Counted from the stretch's first letter, positions 41,008 through 49,553 are shown. The stretch is 64,000 nt of DNA from UBA7672 sp030824255 (GCA_942493305.1 OW818686.1:310001-374000), one strand, 5' to 3'. Notes: generated by a model not told the origin, from the letters alone. Translations and numbers: made by a program.

Positions 41008-42096
41008 ATGGCCACGAAATCAACCGCCAAGGCAGCGCCGGTCAAAGCCGTCGCGAAGAAGCGCAACAACACCAAGGCCCAGCTGCTCGGCAAAACGGTC
41101 GAGCACATCGACATCACGTCGTTCGACGCGCGCCCGATCATCGACTCGATGCGCAAGATGTCGTTCTCCTCGCGTGACACCGCGCGCGCCGCCGACATCT
41201 TCAACATGGCGCTGAAGGAAAAGGGCTGCTCGACCTGGCTGATCCTCGCCGGCTCCACCTCGGCGGGCGGCTGCATGCACGTCTACCGTGACATGGTGAA
41301 GTTCGGCATGATCGACGCCATCGTCGCCACCGGCGCCTCGATCGTCGACATGGATTTCTTCGAAGCCCTCGGCTTCAAGCACTATCAGGCCGCTGGTTCC
41401 GTGGACGACAACGTCCTGCGCGAGAACTATATCGACCGGATCTACGACACCTATATCGACGAAGAAGAACTGCAGGCGTGCGACCACACGATCCTCGAGA
41501 TCGCGAACTCGCTGGAGCCGCGCGGTTATTCCTCACGTGAATTCATCCATGAAATGGGCAAGTGGCTGGCCGACGGCAACGCTAAGAAAAAAGGCTCGCT
41601 GATCCAGACCGCGTATGAAGAAGGCGTGCCGATCTTCTGCCCCGCCTTCGTCGACTCGTCAGCCGGCTTCGGTCTGGTGAAACACCAGAAGGAGCGCGCC
41701 AAGGCCAAGAAGCCGTACATGATGCTCGACGCCATCGCGGACTTCCGCGAGCTGACCGACATCAAGATCGCGGCGGGCACCACCGGCCTGTTCATGGTCG
41801 GCGGTGGCGTACCGAAGAACTTCGCGCAGGACACGGTCGTCTGCGCCGAGATTCTCGGTGTCGAAGCCGAGGTTCACAAATATGCGGTGCAGATCACTGT
41901 CGCTGATGTGCGCGACGGCGCCTGCTCGTCGTCCACGCTGAAAGAAGCCGCCTCGTGGGGCAAGGTGTCGACCACGCATGAACAGATGGTCTTCGCCGAA
42001 GCCACCACCGTCGTGCCGCTGATCGGTTCCGACGTGTACCACCGCGGCGCCTGGAAGAACCGCAAGAAGCCCCGCTGGGCCAAGCTGTTCGAATAG
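41008..42096 (+). CDS. deoxyhypusine synthase-family protein (probable homospermidine/spermidine-type synthase)
   Basis: 362 residues clearly in the deoxyhypusine synthase family: GASIVDMDFFEALGFKHY, NVLRENYIDRIYDTYIDEEEL, PIFCPAFVDSSAGFGL, the VGGGVPKNF nucleotide-binding turn and EAASWGKV with the lysine (K319) that forms the enzyme-substrate imine in eukaryotic enzymes. A basic N-terminal tail precedes the domain. Bacteria have no eIF5A, so the enzyme most likely transfers the aminobutyl group of spermidine or putrescine to another polyamine. The ornithine decarboxylase just upstream would supply putrescine. GGAG lies ten bases before the ATG. An intrinsic terminator follows. Confidence 0.92.
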   Translation: MATKSTAKAAPVKAVAKKRNNTKAQLLGKTVEHIDITSFDARPIIDSMRKMSFSSRDTARAADIFNMALKEKGCSTWLILAGSTSAGGCMHVYRDMVKFGMIDAIVATGASIVDMDFFEALGFKHYQAAGSVDDNVLRENYIDRIYDTYIDEEELQACDHTILEIANSLEPRGYSSREFIHEMGKWLADGNAKKKGSLIQTAYEEGVPIFCPAFVDSSAGFGLVKHQKERAKAKKPYMMLDAIADFRELTDIKIAAGTTGLFMVGGGVPKNFAQDTVVCAEILGVEAEVHKYAVQITVADVRDGACSSSTLKEAASWGKVSTTHEQMVFAEATTVVPLIGSDVYHRGAWKNRKKPRWAKLFE

Positions 42097-42150
42097 TCTC
42101 CGGACCGCCGGGCCCCCGCCCGGCAGTCGCTGCGAAGCAGCGAATACATC

Positions 42151-42182
42151 AAAGCCCGCCCCCAACAGGGCGGGCTTTTTTT
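42151..42182 (+). terminator. intrinsic terminator after the DHS-like gene
   Basis: AAAGCCCGCCC pairs with GGGCGGGCTTT around a short loop and runs into seven Ts (42176-42182). It lies 54 bases after the stop. Confidence 0.93.
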
Positions 42183-42315
42183 GCGCCTGCAACGACACAC
42201 AGGCGCTTGAGCATAACTGCCGCCAGCGTCCTGTCAGCATCTCAGCAGCAGCGTCTTGCGCACGACACACCCGAAGCGCAAATCTCTCCCCACAAGAGGA
42301 CGGAGGACACATCCC

Positions 42316-42687
42316 ATGATCGGCTACACAATGCTGGGCACCAACAATTACGAGAAGGCGCTCGAATTCTACGACAAGGTGCTCGCCCCGGTCGGCGGCA
42401 AGCGCGCGATGGATTTCGGCGTATCGACTGTCTACGGCTCGGGCGGCGGCGCGATGCTCGGCATCGGCCAGCCCTACAACAAGGAGCCGGCCACCTGGGG
42501 CAATGGCACCATGGTCGCGCTGCAGATGCCGTCCAAGGAAAAAGTCCACGAGGTCTACGACGCCGCCATCGCCAATGGCGCGACGTGTGAAGGCCCGGCG
42601 GGCGCGCGCGGCGACACGTTCTACGCCGGCTACTTCCGCGACCTGGATGGCAACAAGCTCTGCGCCTTCTACGCACCGGGCATGTAG
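42316..42687 (+). CDS. VOC-family (glyoxalase/bleomycin resistance fold) protein 1
   Basis: 123 residues: MIGYTMLGTNNYEKALEFYDKVLAPVGGKRAMDF, GNGTMVALQMPSKEKVHEVYDAAIANGATCEGPAGARGDTFYAGYFRDLDGNKLCAFY. This is a single vicinal-oxygen-chelate module pair of the lactoylglutathione-lyase-like type. The closing glutamate of classic glyoxalase I is not evident, so the reaction is unknown. GGAGG lies nine bases upstream of the start at 42316. It is followed by a paralogous gene. Confidence 0.85.
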   Translation: MIGYTMLGTNNYEKALEFYDKVLAPVGGKRAMDFGVSTVYGSGGGAMLGIGQPYNKEPATWGNGTMVALQMPSKEKVHEVYDAAIANGATCEGPAGARGDTFYAGYFRDLDGNKLCAFYAPGM

Positions 42688-42728
42688 GCTTGGGCATGTG
42701 ATCTTGCCCAACTGCTGCTGACATGATT

Positions 42729-42757
42729 CCCTCCCTGCCCCGCAGGGAGGGTTTTTC
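42729..42757 (+). terminator. intrinsic terminator whose 3' arm is the RBS of the second VOC gene
   Basis: CCCTCCCTG (42729-42737) pairs with CAGGGAGGG (42743-42751) around CCCCG, then TTTTTC and the ATG at 42758. GGGAGGG is both the 3' arm and the only Shine-Dalgarno, six bases from the start. The layout matches the one before the amidohydrolase at 7236. Confidence 0.82.
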
Positions 42758-43123
42758 ATGATCGGCTACACAACCATCGGCGCCAACGACCTCGACAAGG
42801 CGCTGTCCTTTTACGACGCCCTGCTCGCTGACCTCGGCGGCAAGCGCGTCATGGAGATGAAGAACGGTCACCTCTACGGCTTTGCACAGGGCCCCCTCTT
42901 CGGCGTCACCAAGCCTCATGATGGCAATGTGCAGTACTGCGGCAATGGCAACATGATTGCCCTGCGCTGCGCCAGCCGGGACAAGGTGGGCGAAATTCAC
43001 GCCAGGGCCCTCTCCCTCGGCGGTTCGGACGAAGGCGCCCCCGGCGAACGCAGCAGCGGCTTCTACGGCGCCTACTTCCGCGACCTCGACGGCAACAAGC
43101 TCTGCGTCTTCACAATGGGCTGA
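42758..43123 (+). CDS. VOC-family protein 2
   Basis: 121 residues, paralogous to the preceding gene over its whole length (MIGYTTIGANDLDKALSFYDALLADLGGKRVMEM; GNGNMIALRCASRDKVGEIHARALSLGGSDEGAPGERSSGFYGAYFRDLDGNKLCVF). A tandem duplication is the simplest origin. Its ribosome-binding site lies in a terminator-like hairpin. The stop is 3 bases from the stop of the converging RTX gene, with no terminator between. Confidence 0.85.
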   Translation: MIGYTTIGANDLDKALSFYDALLADLGGKRVMEMKNGHLYGFAQGPLFGVTKPHDGNVQYCGNGNMIALRCASRDKVGEIHARALSLGGSDEGAPGERSSGFYGAYFRDLDGNKLCVFTMG

Positions 43124-43126
43124 GGC

Positions 43127-46100
43127 CTATCCGAAAAGGTCCCATCCATCCGCTGTGAGTGCAGGAACATCGAAAATCGGCGGGCGCACGCCGTCCTGAT
43201 CCGCAAACGCGCGATCAGCCGCGTGCGACCGACCAGCTATCGCCATCGACAACGGCGCAGGATCGTCCTCCGCTATCATCATCTCGCCTTCATCCGACGC
43301 GCCCGCAGGCGCAACGATCAGTGCATTCCATTGCGCCAACGTCAGCCCGGTAACATTGAGCGCGACGAAATTGCCGCCAGCATAGCCCAGCAACGTGTCA
43401 TCCTGCTGCCCGTCCCCGTCCGCATCGTAAGTGAAGAACCCCGACCAGGCGTGCCCGCCCAGCGAAAACCGATCTTCAGCGGTATCGAAGTCGAGCGCCA
43501 CGTCCCAGCCGGCATTCGCACCCACGTCGAAAAGGTCCGCGCCGGCGCCACCCGTCAGGACATCAACATCGTTGGCGCCGCCGACGAGGAAATCATCGCC
43601 ATCCCCGCCGACGATCCAGTCGCTGCCCTCTCCGCCTTCCAGCCGGTCGGCGCCGCCATGCCCAACAAGAATGTCGCTGCCGGCTCCGCCTCGCAACACA
43701 TCTGCGGTCGTCCGCCCGAACAGCGAGTCACTGCCGGATCCACCAAGCGCGCCTTCGATCGATTCGAAGAACACATCCCACACGCCAGCCGCCGAATAGA
43801 CCCCCGCGGCCATGTCGATCCAGAGATTGGCCGTCTGTGAAGCATAGGACGCCAGATCAACTCCATCGCCCCCGATCATCACGTTGATGCCGAGACCGCC
43901 TTCGAGCAGATCGTCGCCCCCCAGCCCGACCATCCAGTCATCGCCGGCGCCGCCAACGATGCCGTTGCCGACGGAGTTGCCGACCAGCGTGTCGTTGAAC
44001 GCCGAACCGACAACATCCTCCAGCCCGGACAGCGTATCATACGTCCCCCAGCCGTCCTGGCCCCAGCCGCCCGCCAGGTGAACCGTCACGCCAGCAACAT
44101 CGCCGGCCGCCGAAATGGTATCGATCCCCGCTTCGCCATTGATCGTGTCCGCGCCCGACCCGCCAGCCAGCACATCCGCGCCAGCGCCCCCGTCAAGGAC
44201 ATCGCTCTGGTTTCCACCGGAAAGCACATCGTCTCCGCCCCGCCCGCGCAACGTGTCGGCCCCATCGTTGCCGGCAAGGAAGTTGTCCGCCTCGGTCCCG
44301 CTGAAAACGTCATTTCCTCCGGCGCCAAGCACATTTTCGATGCTCTGAAAGGTCAACGTGACCACTGACTGGAAAACATGGGAGCCCGTCGCGAGATCGA
44401 GAACAACATCGCGCGGAATGGGGGTTGCGAACGGAGAGAAGGAGCATTCGATCGTGTCCGATCCCTCGCCGCCGTTGATCACGTCAACGCCGTGCTCGAA
44501 GTCATCTATCGCGAAGTTGTCGTCTCCAGCTTCACCATACAGAAAATCGTCGCCCGGTCCCCCGCGTAGCCGGTCATCGCCGCCGCCGCCCCAAACGGTG
44601 TCATTGCCGTTTATCCCGTTCAGGAAGTCGTTTCCCTCGTTGCCCAGGAGAACGTTCGAGCTGACATCCCCGATGATCCTGTCGTCGAACGCGGAGCCTT
44701 CGAAATTCTCGATCGACTCAAAATAGTCCCGTCCCGCCGAGCCGGTATCGATTGGCGGCTGTCCGCCTGCGAAGATGCCGATATTGAGATTTAGATTGAT
44801 GCCAGATGTCGCCGAGGCGTAACTCGCCGTGTCGATGCCCGCTCCGCCGATCAGACGATCGTCGCCATCGCCTCCGTCAAGCACGTCATTTCCACCGCCT
44901 CCCGACAGCTCATCATTGCCGCCCCTGCCGCGGAAAAAATCTTCGCTGTCGTATCCGGACATCTGGTCGGCGCCATCGCCGCCACCTATGCGGAAAACCT
45001 CCACGCTGCTCAGAAGCGTGTCGACGCCGCCGATGGACAGTGTTGCGGAGGAAAACCCCTGACCAAAGGCGACCGGCGCCGTCGATCCAGCGAGATCGAC
45101 GATCAGCGTGTCGATTCCGCCGCCACCGCTGAACTCCGAGCCCTGCGCCAGCGTCTCGGTTACGATGAAAGTATCATTTCCGTCGCCCGTCCCAAGTCGG
45201 ACGCCTTCGATGTTTCTGGCAATCGTTCCATTGTTCAGGACGGCGCCTTCAGAAGACGCAAGGCCGCCGTTCGTGAACGTGACAGGCGTCAAACCATTGA
45301 AGCGTATGTCCAGCAGGTCCGCATTGCCTGTGCCGCCGTCGATGGCGTCAGCTCCGCTGCTGTAAGCAATGTCATTGCCATCGCCGCCGGTCATGGTGTC
45401 CGCGCCCGCGCCTCCATTGAGGACGTCGTCGCCGCTGGCTCCGTCAAGGTCGCCGCTGGCTCCGTCAAGGATGTCATCGCCTTCGTTGCCGGTCAGCTGA
45501 TCGTTACCGGCGTTGCCAATGAAGCGATCGCTGCCTTGCCCGCCGTGCAGCACGTTGCTTGCGACGCCGCCGCGAATATCAAACTCCTCGACGCCCGCTA
45601 TGCTTGTGTTGCCAGCAGTCGTGACGAGGCTCCCGTCGATCAACTGCACACCGCCCGCCAAAGCGGAGAAGTTTGCAATCACCCGGTCTGTTCCGGCGCC
45701 GCCATCCAATGCGGAGATCGCGCCGGCGTTCACGTCGAGAAGTTCGAAACTGTCGTTGCCCGATCCGAGGGCAAGACTGAATGATTCGATACTGCTGGCT
45801 TGTGTACCGTCAGACGACGTCACGACGCCGCCGGCTCCAAATGTCACGATCAGGCTGCTTGACGCATTGGATCGGTCCATGCGCAGCGTGTCTTGCTCCG
45901 CGCCGCCGGAGATGATGTCGCCGCTGCCTGCACTGGTGATTATGTCGTCGCCACCCCCGCCGTTCAGCACGTTGCTTCCGCCCTCGCCGAACAGCTGATC
46001 ATTCAGGGCGCCGCCATTCAGCGTGTCGTTGCCTTCGTAGCCATGCATGATGTTGGCGGCGTGCTGTGCCCCCACGATGTTGTCGTCACCGGTGAGAAGC

Positions 46101-46417
46101 GCCTGACTGAATGTCAGGGGCGACGCTGTGGCGATCATCGAAAAGAAGTCCTGCACGGCAAGCGATAGTCCGCTGATCGTGATGACGACCTGTCCAGCCA
46201 CTTTAATCTGGATGCCGGTGATTGTTCCTGTCGTGGGAAAGCCGTTCTGGACATTCCCAAACCCGGTCCCCGTGAACGTCCACTCTCGCAACGATTGATC
46301 CGAACTCCGAAACTGGGTGGCGGACGGCGCACCGAGCGCGGTCGAGGACAGCATCGAATGAAAGGCAACCAGATCGTCAGTCAGGATGCCATTTGTCCCC
46401 GCAACGATGACCGCCAT
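43127..46417 (-). CDS. RTX calcium-binding repeat protein (probable type I secretion substrate)
   Basis: 1096 residues. No signal peptide. After about 110 residues of beta-rich N-terminus the protein is mostly blocks of GGxGxDxLx nonapeptides (GNDTLNGGALNDQLFGEGG, GGGGDDRLRGGPGDDFLYGEAG, GGAGSDILVGHGGADRLEGGEG). They are separated by spacer modules of the form DTASYASATSGINLNL...YFESIENFEGSAFDDRIIGD. The C-terminal module (GGAGADLFDVGANAGWDVALDFDTAEDRFSLGG) resembles the serralysin C-terminal domain, and the chain ends in hydrophobic DLFG as in type I signals. No catalytic domain is recognisable. No ABC or adaptor secretion genes are nearby. Calcium-dependent folding outside the cell is expected. 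Confidence 0.93.
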   Translation of the reverse strand: MAVIVAGTNGILTDDLVAFHSMLSSTALGAPSATQFRSSDQSLREWTFTGTGFGNVQNGFPTTGTITGIQIKVAGQVVITISGLSLAVQDFFSMIATASPLTFSQALLTGDDNIVGAQHAANIMHGYEGNDTLNGGALNDQLFGEGGSNVLNGGGGDDIITSAGSGDIISGGAEQDTLRMDRSNASSSLIVTFGAGGVVTSSDGTQASSIESFSLALGSGNDSFELLDVNAGAISALDGGAGTDRVIANFSALAGGVQLIDGSLVTTAGNTSIAGVEEFDIRGGVASNVLHGGQGSDRFIGNAGNDQLTGNEGDDILDGASGDLDGASGDDVLNGGAGADTMTGGDGNDIAYSSGADAIDGGTGNADLLDIRFNGLTPVTFTNGGLASSEGAVLNNGTIARNIEGVRLGTGDGNDTFIVTETLAQGSEFSGGGGIDTLIVDLAGSTAPVAFGQGFSSATLSIGGVDTLLSSVEVFRIGGGDGADQMSGYDSEDFFRGRGGNDELSGGGGNDVLDGGDGDDRLIGGAGIDTASYASATSGINLNLNIGIFAGGQPPIDTGSAGRDYFESIENFEGSAFDDRIIGDVSSNVLLGNEGNDFLNGINGNDTVWGGGGDDRLRGGPGDDFLYGEAGDDNFAIDDFEHGVDVINGGEGSDTIECSFSPFATPIPRDVVLDLATGSHVFQSVVTLTFQSIENVLGAGGNDVFSGTEADNFLAGNDGADTLRGRGGDDVLSGGNQSDVLDGGAGADVLAGGSGADTINGEAGIDTISAAGDVAGVTVHLAGGWGQDGWGTYDTLSGLEDVVGSAFNDTLVGNSVGNGIVGGAGDDWMVGLGGDDLLEGGLGINVMIGGDGVDLASYASQTANLWIDMAAGVYSAAGVWDVFFESIEGALGGSGSDSLFGRTTADVLRGGAGSDILVGHGGADRLEGGEGSDWIVGGDGDDFLVGGANDVDVLTGGAGADLFDVGANAGWDVALDFDTAEDRFSLGGHAWSGFFTYDADGDGQQDDTLLGYAGGNFVALNVTGLTLAQWNALIVAPAGASDEGEMMIAEDDPAPLSMAIAGRSHAADRAFADQDGVRPPIFDVPALTADGWDLFG
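45428..45469. repeat. exact 21-bp tandem duplication inside the RTX gene
   Basis: Two identical 21-base units, 45428-45448 and 45449-45469, encode LDGASGD twice. The unit is 7 residues, not the 9 of the RTX repeat, so it breaks the nonapeptide register. Replication slippage is the likely cause. Confidence 0.9.
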
Positions 46418-46603
46418 AGCGTCTCCCCCCTCAACATCACACTCGACAGCACGTTGCTTCCTACCTGCACAAGCCGGTCCGCAGAGGCAAGCAATTTGGA
46501 GAATACATTGTCGGCAATGAATCTCCCTTGGTATCCTTTCCTTGCGACGCCTCCTGCCCTCCCAGCACAGATTCCCCGGCCTGATGCTTGAACCGCGAGC
46601 GGT

Positions 46604-46813
46604 TCACATGCCCAGCGCCTTGCCTGCCGCATCGACGATCGAACCCGCAGCGCCCTTCACCTGATCCGCGCGCCACCACCAGAGGCCGATTGCGCCCACA
46701 ACACCCATGATGATTGCATGACAGCCATCTGTCCCCGCCAGCCCACAGACAATCCAATCGCCTGCCCGGAACCCCGTCAAACCGCCCACCTTGCCGTCTG
46801 CCCCGTGACCCAT
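46604..46813 (-). CDS. possible small membrane protein
   Basis: About 69 residues from the ATG at 46813 (an earlier ATG is at 46843). It has a glycine-rich start, one hydrophobic segment (CHAIIMGVVGAIGLWWW) and a small amphipathic tail (ADQVKGAAGSIVDAAGKALGM). No family recognised and only a weak ribosome-binding site. It lies back to back with the 46842 gene. Low confidence. Confidence 0.3.
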   Translation of the reverse strand: MGHGADGKVGGLTGFRAGDWIVCGLAGTDGCHAIIMGVVGAIGLWWWRADQVKGAAGSIVDAAGKALGM

Positions 46814-46841
46814 CACTCTCTGTCCAACGGGGAGAACAGCC

Positions 46842-47108
46842 ATGCCGCTTCACGCACAGATCGCCTGCATCGGCGGCAACATCCTTTTCACGCTACTCTT
46901 CCTGATCGCCGCACAGGGCGCGTGGGCCAACAATGACAGCGGCCTTGCCCTGTTCCTTTTTGCGCTGGGCGCAGCGTCCGCCTACAGCGTCTGGGTCCTG
47001 TTCAAGTTCCGCAGGTTTCTCTCGGCCGAACAATCCGTCGAACGCGAACTCCGCATCGAACAGCTCCGCGAAGAGATCGACCGCCTGCGCGCCAACAACG
47101 TGGATTGA
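46842..47108 (+). CDS. small unknown membrane protein
   Basis: 88 residues. Two transmembrane helices (IACIGGNILFTLLFLIAAQGAW and ALFLFALGAASAYSVWVLFKF) are followed by a charged coiled-coil (AEQSVERELRIEQLREEIDRLRANN). GGGGAG lies eight bases before the start. Probably co-transcribed with the next gene, 18 bases downstream. No family recognised. Confidence 0.65.
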   Translation: MPLHAQIACIGGNILFTLLFLIAAQGAWANNDSGLALFLFALGAASAYSVWVLFKFRRFLSAEQSVERELRIEQLREEIDRLRANNVD

Positions 47109-47126
47109 AACGCGGGTCTTCAAGTC

Positions 47127-47987
47127 ATGAACCGGATTGTCGCATTGGCCTGGGGCGCAGCTGCACTCGTCATGGCGTTCTGGGCAGTCTCCATTGCGCT
47201 CGGTCCGAAAGGCGATGCGTCCGGATGGTTGATGGCGCTGGCCTTCGGCATTGCCGCCGCCATTTGCGTCTGGCGCACGTGGCGCGAATGGAAGGCGGCT
47301 GAAACGCAAGGCGCAGGCCCACTGGAGCCGATGGCCAATCCACAGCGCCCGCCTGAATCCGAAACGGTCTATCCAGGCGCCTGGCGCGGCCCCGACATTC
47401 CGCTTGAGACACAGATCGACGCGCTCAAGGAAGCGGGGCTTCTGATGGCGCCGGGGCGCTCGATCGAAGAACTTCTCACATCATGGCCCCGCGCCGCCTA
47501 TGAAAGCGACCCCTACCTGCTCCTGCTCGTCATGTTCGGCAGCGAGGTTGAATCTGAACCGTGGGGTCGCTTCTTCTGCGAACGTGGCTTGAATTTCGAC
47601 ATGGAATGCCTCGTGGAGAGAGGCGATTATGTGCGGGCTTTCACGCAGGTGCTGCGCATCACCGGCCAGCCAGATCTCGCAACGCAACTGTCAGACGATT
47701 TCGCGGGTCCTGGAAGGCGTGGCGAAATCGACAAGGAGACCGCCAGGATCACCTACACGATGAATGGCCGCCCGCGCACGATCATCGCGCGGATCAACAA
47801 TGACTGGGCCGATCCCGACGCGCTCGCCGCCTTCATGAGCGACATCGAAACGACGATCGCCGATGGCCGGCATTTCTGGGCCGCCGACAATGGACAGGCC
47901 GCAGTTCTCTTTTTCCTCACCGACTCCGAAGCCGCCAGGATCAACGCTTTGCGCGACGATATCCTTCAGCGTTACGTTGCCGCCTGA
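47127..47987 (+). CDS. unknown membrane-anchored protein
   Basis: 286 residues. Two N-terminal transmembrane helices (IVALAWGAAALVMAFWAVSIAL and MALAFGIAAAICVWRTW) precede a soluble domain containing ALKEAGLLMAPGRSIEELLTSWPRAAYESDPYLLLLVMFGSEVESEPW and ITYTMNGRPRTIIARINNDWADPDALAAFMSDIE. The soluble part looks like a well-folded domain but I do not recognise it. Confidence 0.68.
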   Translation: MNRIVALAWGAAALVMAFWAVSIALGPKGDASGWLMALAFGIAAAICVWRTWREWKAAETQGAGPLEPMANPQRPPESETVYPGAWRGPDIPLETQIDALKEAGLLMAPGRSIEELLTSWPRAAYESDPYLLLLVMFGSEVESEPWGRFFCERGLNFDMECLVERGDYVRAFTQVLRITGQPDLATQLSDDFAGPGRRGEIDKETARITYTMNGRPRTIIARINNDWADPDALAAFMSDIETTIADGRHFWAADNGQAAVLFFLTDSEAARINALRDDILQRYVAA

Positions 47988-48038
47988 AGCGGCTGCCGCG
48001 ACTCAGCCGGTCGAACGCAGCGGCGCACGTCGCACGCT

Positions 48039-48575
48039 TCACGCGGCAATCATTGACATAACCGCGTCCGCCCGCGCGTCGATGGATTCAGGCGCCACGC
48101 GCACGAGTTCAAATCCGAACCTCCCATAGACCGCCGCATGCAGCGCATCGAACCGGCGCGCCTCGTCGAGCGTGATCCGCCGCGCATCGGTATTCACGAT
48201 GAATCCCAGTTGCTCGACGAAAAAGACGCGCCGCTGAAACCATCCCGACGACGCCACTCGCTCCACGCTGGCAAGCAGTCTCGCCGAAACCGGATGTCCG
48301 CAGAATTCCGCCAACGCGACCGTACAGATCAGCGACCGATCCGAGAAACGCACATGCGCTTGCGCCGGCGCGGTTTCGCGCACGGCCTGCAGCGTTGCGA
48401 TCTCGTCAACGAATGCCGGCTGCTCCCAGGGCGCATCCAGACCCCGCGCCTGCGCCGCCGCGATCAGGTCCGTCGCCGCTTCTTGGACGGCGCCGCACCC
48501 GCGCGCCTGCAGCCGTCGCAGCAGTGCGGTCTTGCCCGCGCCGGGCGCGCCCGTGAGGATAAAGCGTCGTGTCAT
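48039..48575 (-). CDS. AAA-type NTPase (AAA_28-like)
   Basis: 178 residues. Walker A is RFILTGAPGAGKTALL (Lys 15). HVRFSDRSLICTVALAEFCG gives a Walker B-like DRS, and FFVEQLGFIVNTDARRITLDEARRFDALHAAVYGRFGFELVRV matches small predicted ATP/GTP-binding kinase-like proteins. The start at 48575 is used because MTRRFILTG opens the P-loop domain; the frame continues to 48605. The substrate is unknown. Confidence 0.83.
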   Translation of the reverse strand: MTRRFILTGAPGAGKTALLRRLQARGCGAVQEAATDLIAAAQARGLDAPWEQPAFVDEIATLQAVRETAPAQAHVRFSDRSLICTVALAEFCGHPVSARLLASVERVASSGWFQRRVFFVEQLGFIVNTDARRITLDEARRFDALHAAVYGRFGFELVRVAPESIDARADAVMSMIAA

Positions 48576-48663
48576 GCGCCAGATGTACGAACGGGCCGCG
48601 TTCATCCAACGCGACCCGTCCGGCCTATCGAACTTTCAGCTGTGGCGGATATCCGCCACTGGC

Positions 48664-49350
48664 TCAACCACCCGTGAGGGCGCCCTGCTTGCGGGCAAGG
48701 CTGTCGAGCGCCGAGCGAGCTTCGGTGTCGCCACCGCCAGCCTTCGGGCCTTCGCCATCAGCGGGACGCCGGCGACCACGGCGGCGGCGATTGCGTCCGC
48801 CTTCCTGGCCATCGGCGCCATCCTGATCCTGCTGGACCTGCTGGACCTGCTGGGCCTGTTGCTTGCGTGCTTCCGGGGCAGCGGCTTCAGCCTCTTCTGC
48901 CTCGTCGGACGCTTCAACTTCGTCATCACCGTCGTCAGAGTCGCCGGCGGCTTCGTCAACCGGACGAACCGCTTCGCCCTGATCGGCGTTCACGACATTT
49001 TCCTGGTGCGGAACATTGCCTTCAACCGTCGGTTGCTGGCCTTGTTGCATGCCGCCTTCCTGTTGCTGCTGCAGCAGGCGCTCGCGCGGCATCGTCGCCG
49101 CCATCACGCGATAATAGTGCTCGGCGTGCTGGAGATAGTTCTCGTACTTCACGCGATCGCCGCCGGACTGTGCGTCCCGGGCGTACTGTGCGTACTTCTC
49201 GTAGATCTGCGCGGCTGTACCACGGATTTTGACATCCGGGCCGTTGCTCTCGAGCGACCGGTTGCCGTGATTGTGGTTGTGGTTTCCACCACCGCCGCCA
49301 CCACCGCCGCCGCCGCCGGGCTTACGCCCGCGCCCCCGCTGACGCTTCAT
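48664..49350 (-). CDS. DUF4167-domain protein, low-complexity
   Basis: 228 residues. A basic, Gly-tract start (MKRQRGRGRKP followed by eleven glycines and NHNHNH) leads into the conserved DUF4167 core VKIRGTAAQIYEKYAQYARDAQSGGDRVKYENYLQHAEHYYRVMAA. A long acidic and Gln-rich tail ends with a basic RRRRGRRR patch. The domain is confined to alphaproteobacteria and nearly always follows prmC, as here (203 bases). The RG-rich head suggests RNA binding, but the function is unknown. Confidence 0.9.
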   Translation of the reverse strand: MKRQRGRGRKPGGGGGGGGGGGNHNHNHGNRSLESNGPDVKIRGTAAQIYEKYAQYARDAQSGGDRVKYENYLQHAEHYYRVMAATMPRERLLQQQQEGGMQQGQQPTVEGNVPHQENVVNADQGEAVRPVDEAAGDSDDGDDEVEASDEAEEAEAAAPEARKQQAQQVQQVQQDQDGADGQEGGRNRRRRGRRRPADGEGPKAGGGDTEARSALDSLARKQGALTGG

Positions 49351-49553
49351 GAAACCTTCCTGATCTTCTCAGAGTGCTCGGCCCTAATGGACGGGATTCG
49401 GTCCCTTACCATCAAGGACCAACCAGACGCTTGGCTGCTTACCTGGCTGTTGTGCCGGTGAATCGCCCGCAGTCCGTCAAGGCAGACGCTAGCCTGTTTG
49501 ATGACCGCCGCCAAGCGATTTCCTGCGCTTTCAAGGTGCTGATCGGTCATGGT

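Noticed and set aside
43127..46417. Possible CRISPR-like or satellite array because of regularly spaced short repeats
   Set aside because: The periodicity is codon-level RTX nonapeptide coding, degenerate at DNA level, with no conserved repeat and unique-spacer structure.
49301..49335. CCG/CCA triplet tract as a stand-alone microsatellite
   Set aside because: It encodes the poly-Gly tract of the DUF4167 protein and is in frame.
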